Shown: positions 18,702-28,042 of the stretch, one piece after another
Numbering within the stretch: position 1 is the first letter of the stretch
Layout of the letters: each line of letters starts with the position of its first letter
Assembly: GCF_009834915.1 (NCBI RefSeq)
Contig: NZ_WVHS01000001.1
Span: forward strand, 992,001-1,056,000
Length of the DNA: 64,000 nt
Source: Hufsiella ginkgonis
Lineage (GTDB): Bacteria; Bacteroidota; Bacteroidia; Sphingobacteriales; Sphingobacteriaceae
Direction of reading: 5' to 3'
The notes under the pieces: generated by a model
Database searches by the model: none
The model's input: the letters and a program-made list of their open reading frames with translations, nothing else
What the model was told of the DNA's origin: nothing
Program-made: the position numbers and the translations under genes

Positions 18702-20074
18702 TGATGCACCGAACGCTCAGAGCCGCCCTCGTTTGCGGCACCCTGGTCCTCCTTTGCGGCACGGCAAAGGCCCAGCTCCCGGCGGAAACACCCGGGCAAA
18801 AAGAAAGCCGCATGAAGTGGTGGACACATGACCGGTTTGGCATGTTTATCCATTGGGGGCTTTACTCCCTCCCGGCCCGGCACGAGTGGGTAAAGAACTT
18901 CGAGCGGCTCACAGACAGTGCCTACCAGAAATACTTCGATAATTTTAACCCGGACCTGTACGATCCCGACGAATGGGCCCTCCAGGCTAAAAAAGCAGGC
19001 ATGAAATACGTGGTGCTTACCGCGAAACACCACGAAGGCTTTTGCCTGTTCGACTCGAAATACACGGACTATAAATCTACCAACACGCCCGTGAAAAAGG
19101 ACCTGGTGAAACTATATGCCGACGCCTTCAGGAAACAGGGTATCCGCGTAGGATTTTACTATTCGCTGATCGACTGGCATCACCCTGATTTTACCGTAGA
19201 CCGCAACCACCCCATGCGCGACAATGCCGAAGCCCGGAAACTGAACGCCGGCAAAGACATGAGAAAATACCAGCAATACCTCAAAAACCAGCTTACGGAG
19301 CTGCTTACCCAGTACGGGCAGATCGATGAGCTTTTCCTCGATTTTTCGTACCCGGGCAAAGACGGGAAAGGACGCGATGACTGGGATTCGGAAAACCTGC
19401 TGAAACTGGTCCGCAAACTGCAGCCCCGGATCATTGTGAACGACCGCCTCGACCTGGCTGCCGTGCCCGGCGGATGGGACTACCAGACACCCGAACAATT
19501 TATGCCGCGGGAGTGGCCCGCCATCAACGGTCAGCGCGTACCCTGGGAGACCTGCCAAACGTTCTCCGGCTCGTGGGGGTATTACCGCGACGAATATTCG
19601 TGGAAAAGCACTAACCAGCTAATAGCGATGCTGGTAGAAACAGTAAGCAAAGGCGGCAACCTGCTGCTGAACGTGGGCCCAACCGCGCGCGGCGTGCTCG
19701 ACGAACGTGCACAGGAACGCCTCCAGGGAATAGGCGATTGGATGCGGTTTAACAGCCGCGCTGTTTATGGCTGTACCCAGGCTCCTGATGAGCTTGAAAA
19801 ACCTGACAATTGCCTGCTCACCTATAACCCGGAAACGCGCCGCCTCTACATCCACGTGCTCGAATGGCCGTTTAAATCGCTTTACCTGAAAGGGTATGCA
19901 GGTAAGATCAAATACGCCCAACTGCTCAAAGATGCCTCGGAGATAAAGTTCCGCACTAACACCACCCCCGGGAGCCACACCACGGAAAATACGGCCGCCA
20001 CCGACGTGATCCTCGACCTGCCGGTAAATAAACCCGATACTGCTATCCCCGTGATCGAAATCGTGTTAAAATAA
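18698..20074 (+). CDS. GH29 family alpha-L-fucosidase
   Basis: This secreted exo-fucosidase has 458 residues and should cleave terminal alpha-L-fucose with retention of configuration. The signal peptide ends at AKAQ. The family core is clear: WWTHDRFGMFIHWGLYSLPA, KYVVLTAKHHEGFCLFDS, VGFYYSLIDWHH. The expected catalytic nucleophile is Asp215 in IDELFLDFSYPG. The block GGNLLLNVGPTARGVL is also typical. The acid/base residue is poorly conserved in GH29 and cannot be placed with certainty. The start overlaps the preceding esterase stop, and an SGNH esterase follows 8 bases downstream, so fucose release and deacylation appear to be coupled steps. Confidence 0.94.
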   Translation: MMMHRTLRAALVCGTLVLLCGTAKAQLPAETPGQKESRMKWWTHDRFGMFIHWGLYSLPARHEWVKNFERLTDSAYQKYFDNFNPDLYDPDEWALQAKKAGMKYVVLTAKHHEGFCLFDSKYTDYKSTNTPVKKDLVKLYADAFRKQGIRVGFYYSLIDWHHPDFTVDRNHPMRDNAEARKLNAGKDMRKYQQYLKNQLTELLTQYGQIDELFLDFSYPGKDGKGRDDWDSENLLKLVRKLQPRIIVNDRLDLAAVPGGWDYQTPEQFMPREWPAINGQRVPWETCQTFSGSWGYYRDEYSWKSTNQLIAMLVETVSKGGNLLLNVGPTARGVLDERAQERLQGIGDWMRFNSRAVYGCTQAPDELEKPDNCLLTYNPETRRLYIHVLEWPFKSLYLKGYAGKIKYAQLLKDASEIKFRTNTTPGSHTTENTAATDVILDLPVNKPDTAIPVIEIVLK

Positions 20075-20082
20075 CCAGGGTT

Positions 20083-21471
20083 ATGCGGTCCGGATCGTAT
20101 TCTATGCTTAAAATTCTCTTCGCAGCAGCGCTCTTTGCCCAAGCCCCGTTAACCCGTGTACTGGCTCAGAACGTTTTTAAAAAGGACGATGTGGTGGTTT
20201 TCGTGGGCAACAGCATCACCCAAAACGGGGAATTTCACCACCAGGTGGCGCTGTTTTACGCTACACGATTCCCACAGGAAAAGATCAGCGTTTACAATGG
20301 CGGCGTGGGCGGTAATACCTCGGCCGATGTGATGCGCCGGATGCCATATGATATACTGGTACACCGCCCATCATGGTCGGTAGTTAAGCTGGGCATGAAC
20401 GATGTAAACCGGGAGCTTTACCTTCCGGAAAAGCAAAAAGACCCGGGACTTAAAACAGCAAAACAGCGGATGTTCGGCATTTACAAATCGAACGTAAAGC
20501 GCGTGATCGATACGCTGCTCTCCGCCCATAGCCGCGTGATCCTGCAAACACCCGGCATTTACGACCAAACCTCTACGATGCCCGCGCCAAACCTGAAAGG
20601 CCGTAACGATGCACTTGGCGACTACAGCAAATTCATCCGCCGAGCCGGTAAGGCCTACGGCTTGCAGGTGATCGATTACCGTACCATTCTTACCCGCCTC
20701 AATAAAAAACTCCAGGCAAAAGATCCTGCAGCCACTATTATCGGGCCAGACCGCGTGCATCCCGGGCCTGTGGGGCATTTCGTAATGGCCTACCAGTTCT
20801 TAAAAAGTACGGGGGCACCAAAATTCGTATCCCGCCTTTCGGCGGATGCGCGGACGCTGACCGGACAAGCGGAAAACGCCGATCTCACCGATTTAAAAGG
20901 CGACCGGCGCAACCTCACGTTTACCAGCGCCGAAAAGTCGCTCCCCTTCCCGGTTACCGCCGCCGTAGGGCCTGCGCTGCGGCTGGTCCCTTTTGTAAGA
21001 GACTTTAACCAGGAGATCCTTTGTGTTAAGAACCTCGAAAAAGGGACATACCGTTTATCCATTGATGGCATCACGATCGGCTCGTTCACTTCGGATGCAT
21101 TGTCCAAAGGCATCAACCTTGCACAGCTGCCATCAACTCCCCAGAACCGGCAGGCGCGGGAAGTGCTTCGCGTAAGCCAGGATTACTGGAAAACAGAGGC
21201 CGACCTCCGTGGGATTGCCAGTATGGAGTATAACCAGCTGCGTTCGCGGGAAAAACTCACGCCAGCTGCGGCCGCCACCCTGTACGCGCGCCTGCTGAAA
21301 GAGCCTGCCCGCGATTCGGTATCATACCGCACGCTGGTAAACCTCCAGGCTTCCTACCTTAACCTGAAAGCCCGCGAGCCTCAGCTTGAACAGGGGTTAG
21401 ACAGTTTGCGGAACGAGATCTACCGCGCAAATCAGCCGGTAAGGCATACTTTCAGCATCAACGCCTTATAG
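20083..21471 (+). CDS. SGNH/GDSL-type esterase, second PUL1 copy
   Basis: This second exported SGNH hydrolase has 462 residues and differs clearly from the first. The signal peptide may begin at the ATG at 20083 or at 20104 (MLKILFAAALFAQ) and ends near VLAQ. The catalytic blocks are Ser44 in VFVGNSITQNGEF, Gly in GGVGGNTSADV, Asn in KLGMNDVNRE, and Asp223/His226 in GPDRVHPGPVGH. The last 200 residues (helical, ending RHTFSINAL) are also found in other Bacteroidota GDSL proteins and may be accessory. It closes the PUL1 operon. Acyl removal from the glycan is inferred from fold and context. Confidence 0.83.
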   Translation: MRSGSYSMLKILFAAALFAQAPLTRVLAQNVFKKDDVVVFVGNSITQNGEFHHQVALFYATRFPQEKISVYNGGVGGNTSADVMRRMPYDILVHRPSWSVVKLGMNDVNRELYLPEKQKDPGLKTAKQRMFGIYKSNVKRVIDTLLSAHSRVILQTPGIYDQTSTMPAPNLKGRNDALGDYSKFIRRAGKAYGLQVIDYRTILTRLNKKLQAKDPAATIIGPDRVHPGPVGHFVMAYQFLKSTGAPKFVSRLSADARTLTGQAENADLTDLKGDRRNLTFTSAEKSLPFPVTAAVGPALRLVPFVRDFNQEILCVKNLEKGTYRLSIDGITIGSFTSDALSKGINLAQLPSTPQNRQAREVLRVSQDYWKTEADLRGIASMEYNQLRSREKLTPAAAATLYARLLKEPARDSVSYRTLVNLQASYLNLKAREPQLEQGLDSLRNEIYRANQPVRHTFSINAL

Positions 21472-21507
21472 GCCCGGGCGGTTATACGGTTATGTATCCA
21501 AATTTTT

Positions 21508-21526
21508 ATTTAAAATAATTCTAAAT
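21508..21526. promoter_or_regulatory. 19-base palindrome, probable iron-responsive operator
   Basis: The sequence ATTTAAAATAATTCTAAAT is an inverted repeat around base 21517 with a single mismatched pair. The flanking T and A extend it to 21 bases. Its size and position, about 30 bases upstream of a -7 box and 66 bases before the receptor ATG at 21592, fit a Fur- or DtxR-like iron operator. A related site lies at 29682-29700. Confidence 0.55.
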
Positions 21527-21553
21527 AGTGTGTGAAAATATGGATCACATTCC

Positions 21554-21561
21554 TACTTTTG
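21554..21561 (+). promoter_or_regulatory. Bacteroidota -7 promoter box (TACTTTTG)
   Basis: The octamer TACTTTTG matches the TAnnTTTG -7 consensus of the primary sigma factor in this phylum. It would start transcription a few bases downstream and about 25 bases before the receptor start at 21592. No clear TTG -33 element is visible. Confidence 0.5.
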
Positions 21562-21591
21562 CCTCAATTTGTAATTAATCTAAATAAAGAC

Positions 21592-24012
21592 ATGAACCGT
21601 TTCTACAAAACCTTATCCTGGTGCTTTACCATCATCCTGGTATTGATTGGTATACACACTAATGCCCAGACCCCTGCCGGTTCCATTTCCGGAACCATAA
21701 CAACCAGCGATGGAAAACCTGCATCCAACGTAACCGTGGGTATAAAAAACGAGAACAAAACAACAGCCACTAAGGACGATGGCTCCTTTATCATTAAAAG
21801 CATAAAACCGGGCACTTACACACTAAAGATCTCTTCCGTAGGGCTTACCCCGCAGGAGAAAGAAGTGACCGTAACAGGTGGCGGTAAAACCGATGTCTCT
21901 TTCAAGCTCACCGAGTCGCTGGCCCGGTTAGACGAGGTAGCCATCACCGGCTATAGTGCACCCAAGCGGCAGCCGCTAGCGGTAGGTAAAACCGGGATCG
22001 CACCAAGAGATCTTCCTCAGAGTGTGCAGACCTTCGGCGCCGAAGTAATTGCCGACCAGCAGGTAAACCGCCTTGCGGATGTGCTGAAGAACGTAAACGG
22101 TGTGGCATTAGCCGAGAACCGCGGCTCCGTAAACGAGACATTCGTGGCGCGTGGTTATAGCCTGGGTACCAATAACGTACTCAAAAACGGCGTACGTGCC
22201 AACGGTGGCGGTATTCCCGAAGCCAGCACCTTAGAGTCGGTAGAAGTATTAAAAGGCAGTGCCGCCCTGCTTTACGGTGGTGTTACCGGCGGCGCAATAG
22301 TAAATATGGTGACTAAAAAGCCTAAATTCAACTTCGGTGGCGAAGTAGGGTTCCGTACCGGGAGCTATGATATGTTAAAACCTTCCGTAGATGTTTATGG
22401 CCCCATTTCTGACAAGGTGGCCTACCGCGCTATCGTGACCACGGAGAACGCCAACAGCTTCCGCGATGACGTAAAAACCCGCCGCGTGTATGTTAATCCC
22501 TCGATGTTATTCAAATTAGGCAAGAAAACCGAGCTGCTCGCCCAGGGCGATTTTCTGAAAAGCAACTATACCCCCGATTTCGGGATCGGCACGGTAGCAG
22601 GTAAGATCGCGAATATCGGTCGCGATGCTTACGTGAATACTGTTTGGGCGTATAATAACACTACTACCTCTACCATGCAGGCAAATATTACCCACCAGTT
22701 TAACGACACCTGGAAACTGAACACCATATTTGGCTACCAGGGATATCACCGTAACTATTTCTCCGCAGAGCGCCCTTTCGCCACACTCGCCGACGGGATC
22801 GCCGCCCGTAACCTTACCCGTTCAAAGTCACAGGAGTTTACTTACAATCAACAAGTTAACCTGACCGGTGCATTTAAAACCGGGTTTGTTAAACACCAAT
22901 TCCTGTTTGGCGGGGATGCGGACCAATCCAGGACCACCGCTTACAGCTTTAAGTACGATAACAATACCACAGCCTATTCTTATGGCAACATCAACCTGCT
23001 GAACCCTGCTACCTATAATACCCGCACCGATATTCCGAATACAAAGATCGTATCCGATACATTTACGCCGGTTTTCCGCATGGGCTCGTTCGTATCAGAC
23101 TTGCTTACGCTAACCGAAAAGTTCAAAGTGCTGGCCGGTATTCGTTATACCTTCCAGAAACAGCCGCGGTCCATTCTTCACAACTACGAAACGGGCGCCA
23201 CTACGCTGTCTAACAACAACATCAACAAGTCGAAAACGGAAGATGCCTGGTCGCCGAAAGTCGGCCTGATCTACCAGCCGATCAAAAGCAGCTCCGTGTA
23301 TGTAAGTTATGCCAACAACTTTACCAGCAATTCCGGCACCGATGTGAACCTTATCCCGATGACCCCGTCTGTTATCGACCAGTACGAAGCGGGTATCAAA
23401 AACGACTTCTTCGGTGGCAGGATGTCGTTTAACGTAACCTGGTATAAAATTGTGAACGATAAATTCGCGCAAACCGCATTGTTTAAGGCAGACGGCGTAA
23501 CCCCGAATGCCGATGCCAACATCAAAGAATTCAGCGGCGCTACCGCCAGCGATGGTCTTGAATTCGATGTTACCGGCAAACTGGCCAAAGGCTTAAACTT
23601 CCTCGCGGGATACAGCCACAACTATTTCCGATACACTAAAACGCTTCCGACCGGCATCACCGAAGGTGAGCGCATCATCGGCAGCACAGAGCATACCGCC
23701 AACGGCACGCTATTTTACACGTTCAGCTCCGGAAAAGCAAAAGGCTTGAAACTCGGAACTTCCGCATTTTACACCGGCAAACGCAACATGGGCTTTAACA
23801 CGCTTAAAACCGGTTTACAGCGTGGCCAGCCGGTTGAAGTGGGTGCGTTTACTACCGTAGACCTGTCTGCAGGATACACCTACAAGAGGCTTTCGGTATT
23901 AGGCAAGCTGGCTAACGTTACCGACGAGCTTAGCTACTTTGTACACGAAAACTACAGCGTGAACCCGATTCCGCCAAGAAGCTTTATGACCACATTCAGC
24001 TATAAGTTTTAA
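21592..24012 (+). CDS. TonB-dependent siderophore-type receptor
   Basis: This outer-membrane receptor has 806 residues and probably imports a ferric siderophore. The signal peptide (SWCFTIILVLIGIHTNAQ) is followed by a carboxypeptidase-regulatory-like domain (about 30-110), then a FhuA/FepA-like plug: GIAPRDLPQSVQTFGAEVI, VNGVALAENRGSVNETFVARGYS, LESVEVLKGSAALLYG. The barrel ends in the usual aromatic residue (RSFMTTFSYKF). The plug wording LPQSVQ and RGY is typical of siderophore receptors rather than of SusC. The longer reading from 21532 begins inside the promoter and is rejected. A strong terminator follows, and ApbE comes next on the same strand. Confidence 0.9.
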   Translation: MNRFYKTLSWCFTIILVLIGIHTNAQTPAGSISGTITTSDGKPASNVTVGIKNENKTTATKDDGSFIIKSIKPGTYTLKISSVGLTPQEKEVTVTGGGKTDVSFKLTESLARLDEVAITGYSAPKRQPLAVGKTGIAPRDLPQSVQTFGAEVIADQQVNRLADVLKNVNGVALAENRGSVNETFVARGYSLGTNNVLKNGVRANGGGIPEASTLESVEVLKGSAALLYGGVTGGAIVNMVTKKPKFNFGGEVGFRTGSYDMLKPSVDVYGPISDKVAYRAIVTTENANSFRDDVKTRRVYVNPSMLFKLGKKTELLAQGDFLKSNYTPDFGIGTVAGKIANIGRDAYVNTVWAYNNTTTSTMQANITHQFNDTWKLNTIFGYQGYHRNYFSAERPFATLADGIAARNLTRSKSQEFTYNQQVNLTGAFKTGFVKHQFLFGGDADQSRTTAYSFKYDNNTTAYSYGNINLLNPATYNTRTDIPNTKIVSDTFTPVFRMGSFVSDLLTLTEKFKVLAGIRYTFQKQPRSILHNYETGATTLSNNNINKSKTEDAWSPKVGLIYQPIKSSSVYVSYANNFTSNSGTDVNLIPMTPSVIDQYEAGIKNDFFGGRMSFNVTWYKIVNDKFAQTALFKADGVTPNADANIKEFSGATASDGLEFDVTGKLAKGLNFLAGYSHNYFRYTKTLPTGITEGERIIGSTEHTANGTLFYTFSSGKAKGLKLGTSAFYTGKRNMGFNTLKTGLQRGQPVEVGAFTTVDLSAGYTYKRLSVLGKLANVTDELSYFVHENYSVNPIPPRSFMTTFSYKF

Positions 24013-24031
24013 CCATACTTAACGTTTAAGT

Positions 24032-24062
24032 AAACAGCCGGACCAATAACGTCCGGCTGTTT
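24032..24062 (+). terminator. Intrinsic terminator after the siderophore receptor
   Basis: A perfect 12-base-pair stem, AAACAGCCGGAC and GTCCGGCTGTTT, encloses a 7-base loop (CAATAAC) 20 bases after the receptor stop. A T-rich stretch forms the end of the stem and continues briefly. The ApbE start codon lies only 22 bases further on, so the hairpin may attenuate rather than fully separate the two genes. Confidence 0.8.
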
Positions 24063-24083
24063 GTATGTTTGCAAAACCCGTTC

Positions 24084-25079
24084 ATGAAAAAAACAGTGCT
24101 GCTCCTATTTATGCTCACCGCGTTAACCGCCGGCGCGCAGGTGCTGAAAAAACGCACCACCAAACTGATGGGAAGTCGTTGGGACATCACGCTGGTAGCT
24201 CCCGATTCGCTCACGGCAGTACGGCATATCGATACCGTTATTGCCGAAGTGAGCCGGATCGAGCACCTGATATCCGACTGGATGCCCGGGACCCAGATCT
24301 CGCAGGTAAACAAGAACGCGGGGATTCGTCCTGTTAAAGTCGACAAAGAGGTATTTGAGCTTACCAAACGGGCACTGAACCTTTCGCGGCTAACCGGCGG
24401 CGCTTTTGATATCAGTTTTGCTGCGATGGACAGGATCTGGAAGTTCGACGGCTCGATGACCGTGATGCCTTCGGCAGAAATGATCCGCAAGTCGGTAGAA
24501 AAGGTCGGGTATAAGAACATCATTCTGGACAGCGCCCGGTCTACCATATTCCTCAGGCTGCCCGGCATGAAGATCGGCTTCGGCGCGCTTGGCGAAGGAT
24601 ATGCCGCGGATAAGAGCCGCGAGCTGATGCTGGCGAAAGGCATCAAAGCCGGGATCGTGAACGGATCAGGCGATATGAGCACCTGGGGAAAACAGCCTGA
24701 CGGCAGCGATTGGGCCATCGGGATTACCAACCCGATGCGCGAGGATACGCTCCTGGCGGTAGTTCCGCTTAAGCAGCATGCAGTAGTTACCTCCGGCAGT
24801 TACGAGAAGTTTGTGGTGTTTAACGGCAAGCGCTACGCGCACATCATCAATCCCGCTACCGGTTACCCCGCTACGGGGCTTTGCAGCGTGACCGTTTTCG
24901 GGCCGAGCGCCGAAACGGCTAACGGGTACAGTACATCGATGATGGTGCTGGGAGAAAAACGTGCAATCGCCTTTATCAGGCAATTTCCGGCTTACAGCTA
25001 CATTATCATTACCGATAAGGGGAAAATCGTTTCATCGCCGGAATTGGAATTTAAAAGAAGAAAAGTAATTACTAATTAG
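24084..25079 (+). CDS. apbE: ApbE-family FAD:protein FMN transferase
   Basis: This exported flavin transferase has 331 residues and attaches FMN from FAD to a Thr or Ser of partner proteins outside the cytoplasmic membrane. A signal peptide (VLLLFMLTALTAGAQ) is followed by the ApbE fold with MGSRWDITLVAPD, GGAFDISFAAMD, GFGALGEGYAADKSRELM, GIVNGSGDM and the FAD/metal motif HIINPATGYPATGL. The usual ADALST segment reads ANGYSTSMMVLG, so the acidic metal ligand common in the family is Asn here. The adjacent DUF2271 gene carries a matching TGAS acceptor motif. The TTG at 24069 is rejected because it would extend the signal peptide with polar residues. Confidence 0.88.
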   Translation: MKKTVLLLFMLTALTAGAQVLKKRTTKLMGSRWDITLVAPDSLTAVRHIDTVIAEVSRIEHLISDWMPGTQISQVNKNAGIRPVKVDKEVFELTKRALNLSRLTGGAFDISFAAMDRIWKFDGSMTVMPSAEMIRKSVEKVGYKNIILDSARSTIFLRLPGMKIGFGALGEGYAADKSRELMLAKGIKAGIVNGSGDMSTWGKQPDGSDWAIGITNPMREDTLLAVVPLKQHAVVTSGSYEKFVVFNGKRYAHIINPATGYPATGLCSVTVFGPSAETANGYSTSMMVLGEKRAIAFIRQFPAYSYIIITDKGKIVSSPELEFKRRKVITN

Positions 25080-25151
25080 TAATTTATTTCTAATACATAT
25101 TTAATACTTTGAAGAAATATGGATGGTAAATTTGTCATCTCATAATATATA

Positions 25152-25340
25152 TGGAAGAGCAACAATTCACATGTATTAAAAAGCGCTCATGCCATCGAAG
25201 TCAGCATTCGGATTATAGATGCATTCGTCAAACTTCGTGAGATGCTGATTAGCCAACGTGAGACGCAATCAGAACTCGCGGACATCAGGCGCAGGCTGGA
25301 TGAACATGATGCGGGCTTTGGACCAAGCCTAACCTCCTCA
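25152..25340 (+). pseudogene. C-terminal remnant of an ORF6N-domain protein
   Basis: This 258-base gap between two convergent genes carries a coding remnant without a start codon. The plus frame reads SHVLKSAHAIEVSIRII, then DAFVKLREMLISQRE and LADIRRRLDEHD. This matches the C-terminal region of ORF6N proteins, where a short SVL...AIEV block precedes an AFV.LREML helix and a coiled coil. The N-terminal DNA-binding ORF6N domain is gone, and the frame runs into the end of the convergent gene. ORF6N genes are common on prophages and mobile elements, so this is probably a scar of one. Confidence 0.5.
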
Positions 25341-27533
25341 ATAACAATCCGTCCTCACCTGGTTCCTCGACTGGTAAAAGCTCACGCCTCTGCCTGACTG
25401 CTCCATACAAATCGCGTCAAGCAGTTCCATCACATCTTTTTGCATTGCCAGCGAGCCGCAGATCATGAGGATCCCGCCGTTCTCGAAAAGCCTGGCTAAT
25501 TTATCGCCATCTCGTTGGATCAGGTGGCTTACATACTGTTTATTTCCCTCGCGGGAAAAGGCCGTATGAATGGCTGCCAGCTTACCCTCAGCGGCGCTTT
25601 GCTCAAGGAAATCCTGGTACAGGTTATAAGTGAGCCGCTGCCTGAAGCCACAATACAGCTGGACCGGTATCTTCTTCCTGTTCTGGCTGATCATCCCGAG
25701 GAAGGGAGCGATACCTGTTCCGTTCGAGATCATCACCACCTGCGGCACACCACCCGGAAAGTGAAAATGCTCATTTTTAACGATGCGGGCGCGGATCTTT
25801 TGTTCGACGGTTAGACCGTGCAGGAACCCTGAGCCCAGTCCCTCCGGGTGAAGCCGTACGCTTAAGCGGATCTCCTTGCCCACCACCCCGATAGAATAGA
25901 GCCGCTCCCGGTGGTCATTTGCCGGGTAAATAGCCAGTAGGTCGCCGGACCGTACACGCAGCCTGCTCCCGATCTTAAATGCCATGGTAAAGGTTCCGCC
26001 GGCCTGCGCTGCAGGGGTGATCTTTGTGACGGTCAGGCTTTCCATTCGCGCATTCGCGGCAAGGTCCAATCCTGTGAGCATCGTTACCGGGATGCCCGAC
26101 TGTTGCGACCAGGCTTCGGCCCAAAGGCCGAAATGCTCCGGTGATTTATCATCGACGGTATGAATATCGGTCAAGGCCGTCGCCCACGCCTGGTGCGATA
26201 GCAACCGGTTCACCTCGAACGCGTATTTGCAAAAATCCGGGTACGCATGCGAGCCAAATCCAAGTACCGAATAACTTATAGGTTGCGATTGCGGATACCT
26301 TTCGAGCAGTTTTGCCAGGCGCGTGGCGTTGGTAGGAGCATCTCCAAGTCCGTAAGTGGCGGTCATCACCACCAGGTGCTCCGCTTTCGGAAACCGGGCA
26401 TAGTTATTCAGTTCCGTTACGAACGATTTCTCGCCAGCCTTCAATAACTGCTGGTTCAACGCCTGCGCAAAACGGAAAGTGCTTCCATTTTCTGAACCAA
26501 CCAGGATAATGAACCGGCTTTCCGCTGCGGTGAATTTATTCCTGGTACGGTTTCCCAGGCGCTTAAAAGTGATGGCAAAGCCCGAATAAATAAAAAACAG
26601 GATGTTGCCCGATGCCAGTGCCAGTATGATGGCCCATACGCTGCTGCCGCGACCGGTATGGAGATCGAGGCTCAGGTTAGTGTAAAACACCGCGGCGGGA
26701 TATTTCACTTCGCCAAGGATGTCGCCGGTAACCTGGTTCACGGTAACTTCGCGATCCCTGAGCTTCAGGGTATAGTAATCCTCCACATCTTCTGAGAAAG
26801 GAAATTCGATCGATTCAACTTCAGAGAGCTTTGTTTTCTTAAAAATGGCGAACTCCGCAGGGCTCTTTACAGGTTTGGCTTGGATGACGTCAAAATCTAC
26901 CTTCGGCGACACGTGCGCCGTATCAAAAAACCCGAAACGTGCCAGCGATAGGTAAGTTCCCGTCAGCGCAATGATCATGATCGGGATGAGCGACCAGCGT
27001 CCGAGCACCACGTGGTAAAACTGCGCGAAGTTTTCCCGCACGATCGGCGTAAAAAAGCGTTTTAACCCGCGTTGCCGCTGAATGACAAGCATCGTTCCCG
27101 ACACGGTGATGAGCAACAGCAGGAATGCGGTAAGCCCGATAAAGAACCGGCCCGCTTCATGCAAAAAAAGTGAGCGGTGCAGCGCCGTTACCCATTGAAA
27201 AAATTCGTTCTCTTCGCCGGGATGGCCGAGAACTTTCCCGGTTAGCGGATCGACGTAAACGGAAGGGTTCTTTTCACCTGCACCGGTACCTTTTGCCTGT
27301 ACGAACTGGTTCACGTCCACCGAAAGTGCCGTAATGCCCGGATACCTGGTGCGAAGTGCCGGAAGTGCCTGCGCGAGCGTTACATCGCTGAAATTGTTTA
27401 CCCGGTAAGGCTGCATTTTCTCGGTCACGGGGCCGAAAGCGAGTATGATACCGGTAAGCGCTGCGAGAGACAGCAATAAAAAAGAAGATACAGCCAGTGC
27501 TAAGTGGCTGTATCTCCAAACTGAAATTGTCAT
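25338..27533 (-). CDS. PepSY transmembrane protein fused to flavodoxin and flavin reductase domains
   Basis: This 731-residue cytoplasmic-membrane redox protein probably passes electrons from NADPH across the membrane to a periplasmic acceptor such as ferric iron or a flavinylated partner. The N-terminal half is a PepSY-associated membrane region with about four helices (for example SFLLLSLAALTGIILAFG and FFIGLTAFLLLLITVSG) and periplasmic loops. A flavodoxin domain begins at IILVGSENGSTFRFAQAL with TATYGLGDAPTNA. A ferredoxin-NADP reductase-like part carries RLYSIGVV (flavin), ISNGTGIAPFLGMI (NADPH) and ICGSLAMQKDV. The same fusion occurs beside siderophore receptors in other Bacteroidota. 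It is the last gene of a three-gene operon. Confidence 0.88.
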   Translation of the reverse strand: MTISVWRYSHLALAVSSFLLLSLAALTGIILAFGPVTEKMQPYRVNNFSDVTLAQALPALRTRYPGITALSVDVNQFVQAKGTGAGEKNPSVYVDPLTGKVLGHPGEENEFFQWVTALHRSLFLHEAGRFFIGLTAFLLLLITVSGTMLVIQRQRGLKRFFTPIVRENFAQFYHVVLGRWSLIPIMIIALTGTYLSLARFGFFDTAHVSPKVDFDVIQAKPVKSPAEFAIFKKTKLSEVESIEFPFSEDVEDYYTLKLRDREVTVNQVTGDILGEVKYPAAVFYTNLSLDLHTGRGSSVWAIILALASGNILFFIYSGFAITFKRLGNRTRNKFTAAESRFIILVGSENGSTFRFAQALNQQLLKAGEKSFVTELNNYARFPKAEHLVVMTATYGLGDAPTNATRLAKLLERYPQSQPISYSVLGFGSHAYPDFCKYAFEVNRLLSHQAWATALTDIHTVDDKSPEHFGLWAEAWSQQSGIPVTMLTGLDLAANARMESLTVTKITPAAQAGGTFTMAFKIGSRLRVRSGDLLAIYPANDHRERLYSIGVVGKEIRLSVRLHPEGLGSGFLHGLTVEQKIRARIVKNEHFHFPGGVPQVVMISNGTGIAPFLGMISQNRKKIPVQLYCGFRQRLTYNLYQDFLEQSAAEGKLAAIHTAFSREGNKQYVSHLIQRDGDKLARLFENGGILMICGSLAMQKDVMELLDAICMEQSGRGVSFYQSRNQVRTDCY

Positions 27534-27547
27534 GCGCGCGGGGGGCG

Positions 27548-28042
27548 TTAATTAGGGCTAAAACGTACGTACCGGATATATCCCCCCGCGCCTTCGGTCT
27601 TTGCCGAGAGGCTCTCTGTCGTTAAAGGGATCTCGATATCCTTTACATTGTACTTTTTATCTTCTACCGCAGCTTCGAACCGGATCTTATACCCGGCGTT
27701 AATCTTCGAGTTTTCGAGCTCGATCACATTTACGCTGCGGTCGCCGCCGGCTACAGAAGCACCGGTAATGGCGCTGATATCGGTACGTTTTTGCTTGTAA
27801 AAGGCGAACCAATCTTTCAGGGTGTTGTACCATTTTTTGTCGGAACCCAGCACATACAGCGTTTTCTCATATCCTCCTTTGGGGTTGATGAGTGAGATCA
27901 CCACATAAGCTTCTTCGCCCATGTAGCTGGTCATCTGCACCATACACTTATATTTTGCGGTTTGCGCCCGGGAAACGGCAGGAGCGGCAAATAACAGGGC
28001 CAGCGCTAAAAGGCCTGCTGAATAAAATTTAGATAGCATCAT
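27548..28042 (-). CDS. DUF2271 exported protein with flavinylation motif
   Basis: This small periplasmic protein of 164 residues has a signal peptide ending near VSRAQ. It matches DUF2271 by length, by the YKCMVQMTSYMGEEAYVVIS strand region and by the segment ITGASVAGGDRSVNVIEL. The TGAS at residues 93-96 resembles the site where ApbE esterifies FMN to Thr or Ser, although the residue three positions before Thr is Ser, not Asp. It is probably a flavin-carrying electron shuttle between the PepSY reductase and an outer acceptor. Its ATG shares a base with the upstream stop (TAATG), so it is coupled to the ankyrin gene. Confidence 0.75.
   Translation of the reverse strand: MMLSKFYSAGLLALALLFAAPAVSRAQTAKYKCMVQMTSYMGEEAYVVISLINPKGGYEKTLYVLGSDKKWYNTLKDWFAFYKQKRTDISAITGASVAGGDRSVNVIELENSKINAGYKIRFEAAVEDKKYNVKDIEIPLTTESLSAKTEGAGGYIRYVRFSPN

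Noticed and set aside
21528-21534. A -33 promoter element (GTG/TGTG) before the siderophore receptor
   Set aside because: The match to TTG is poor, so only the -7 box was reported.
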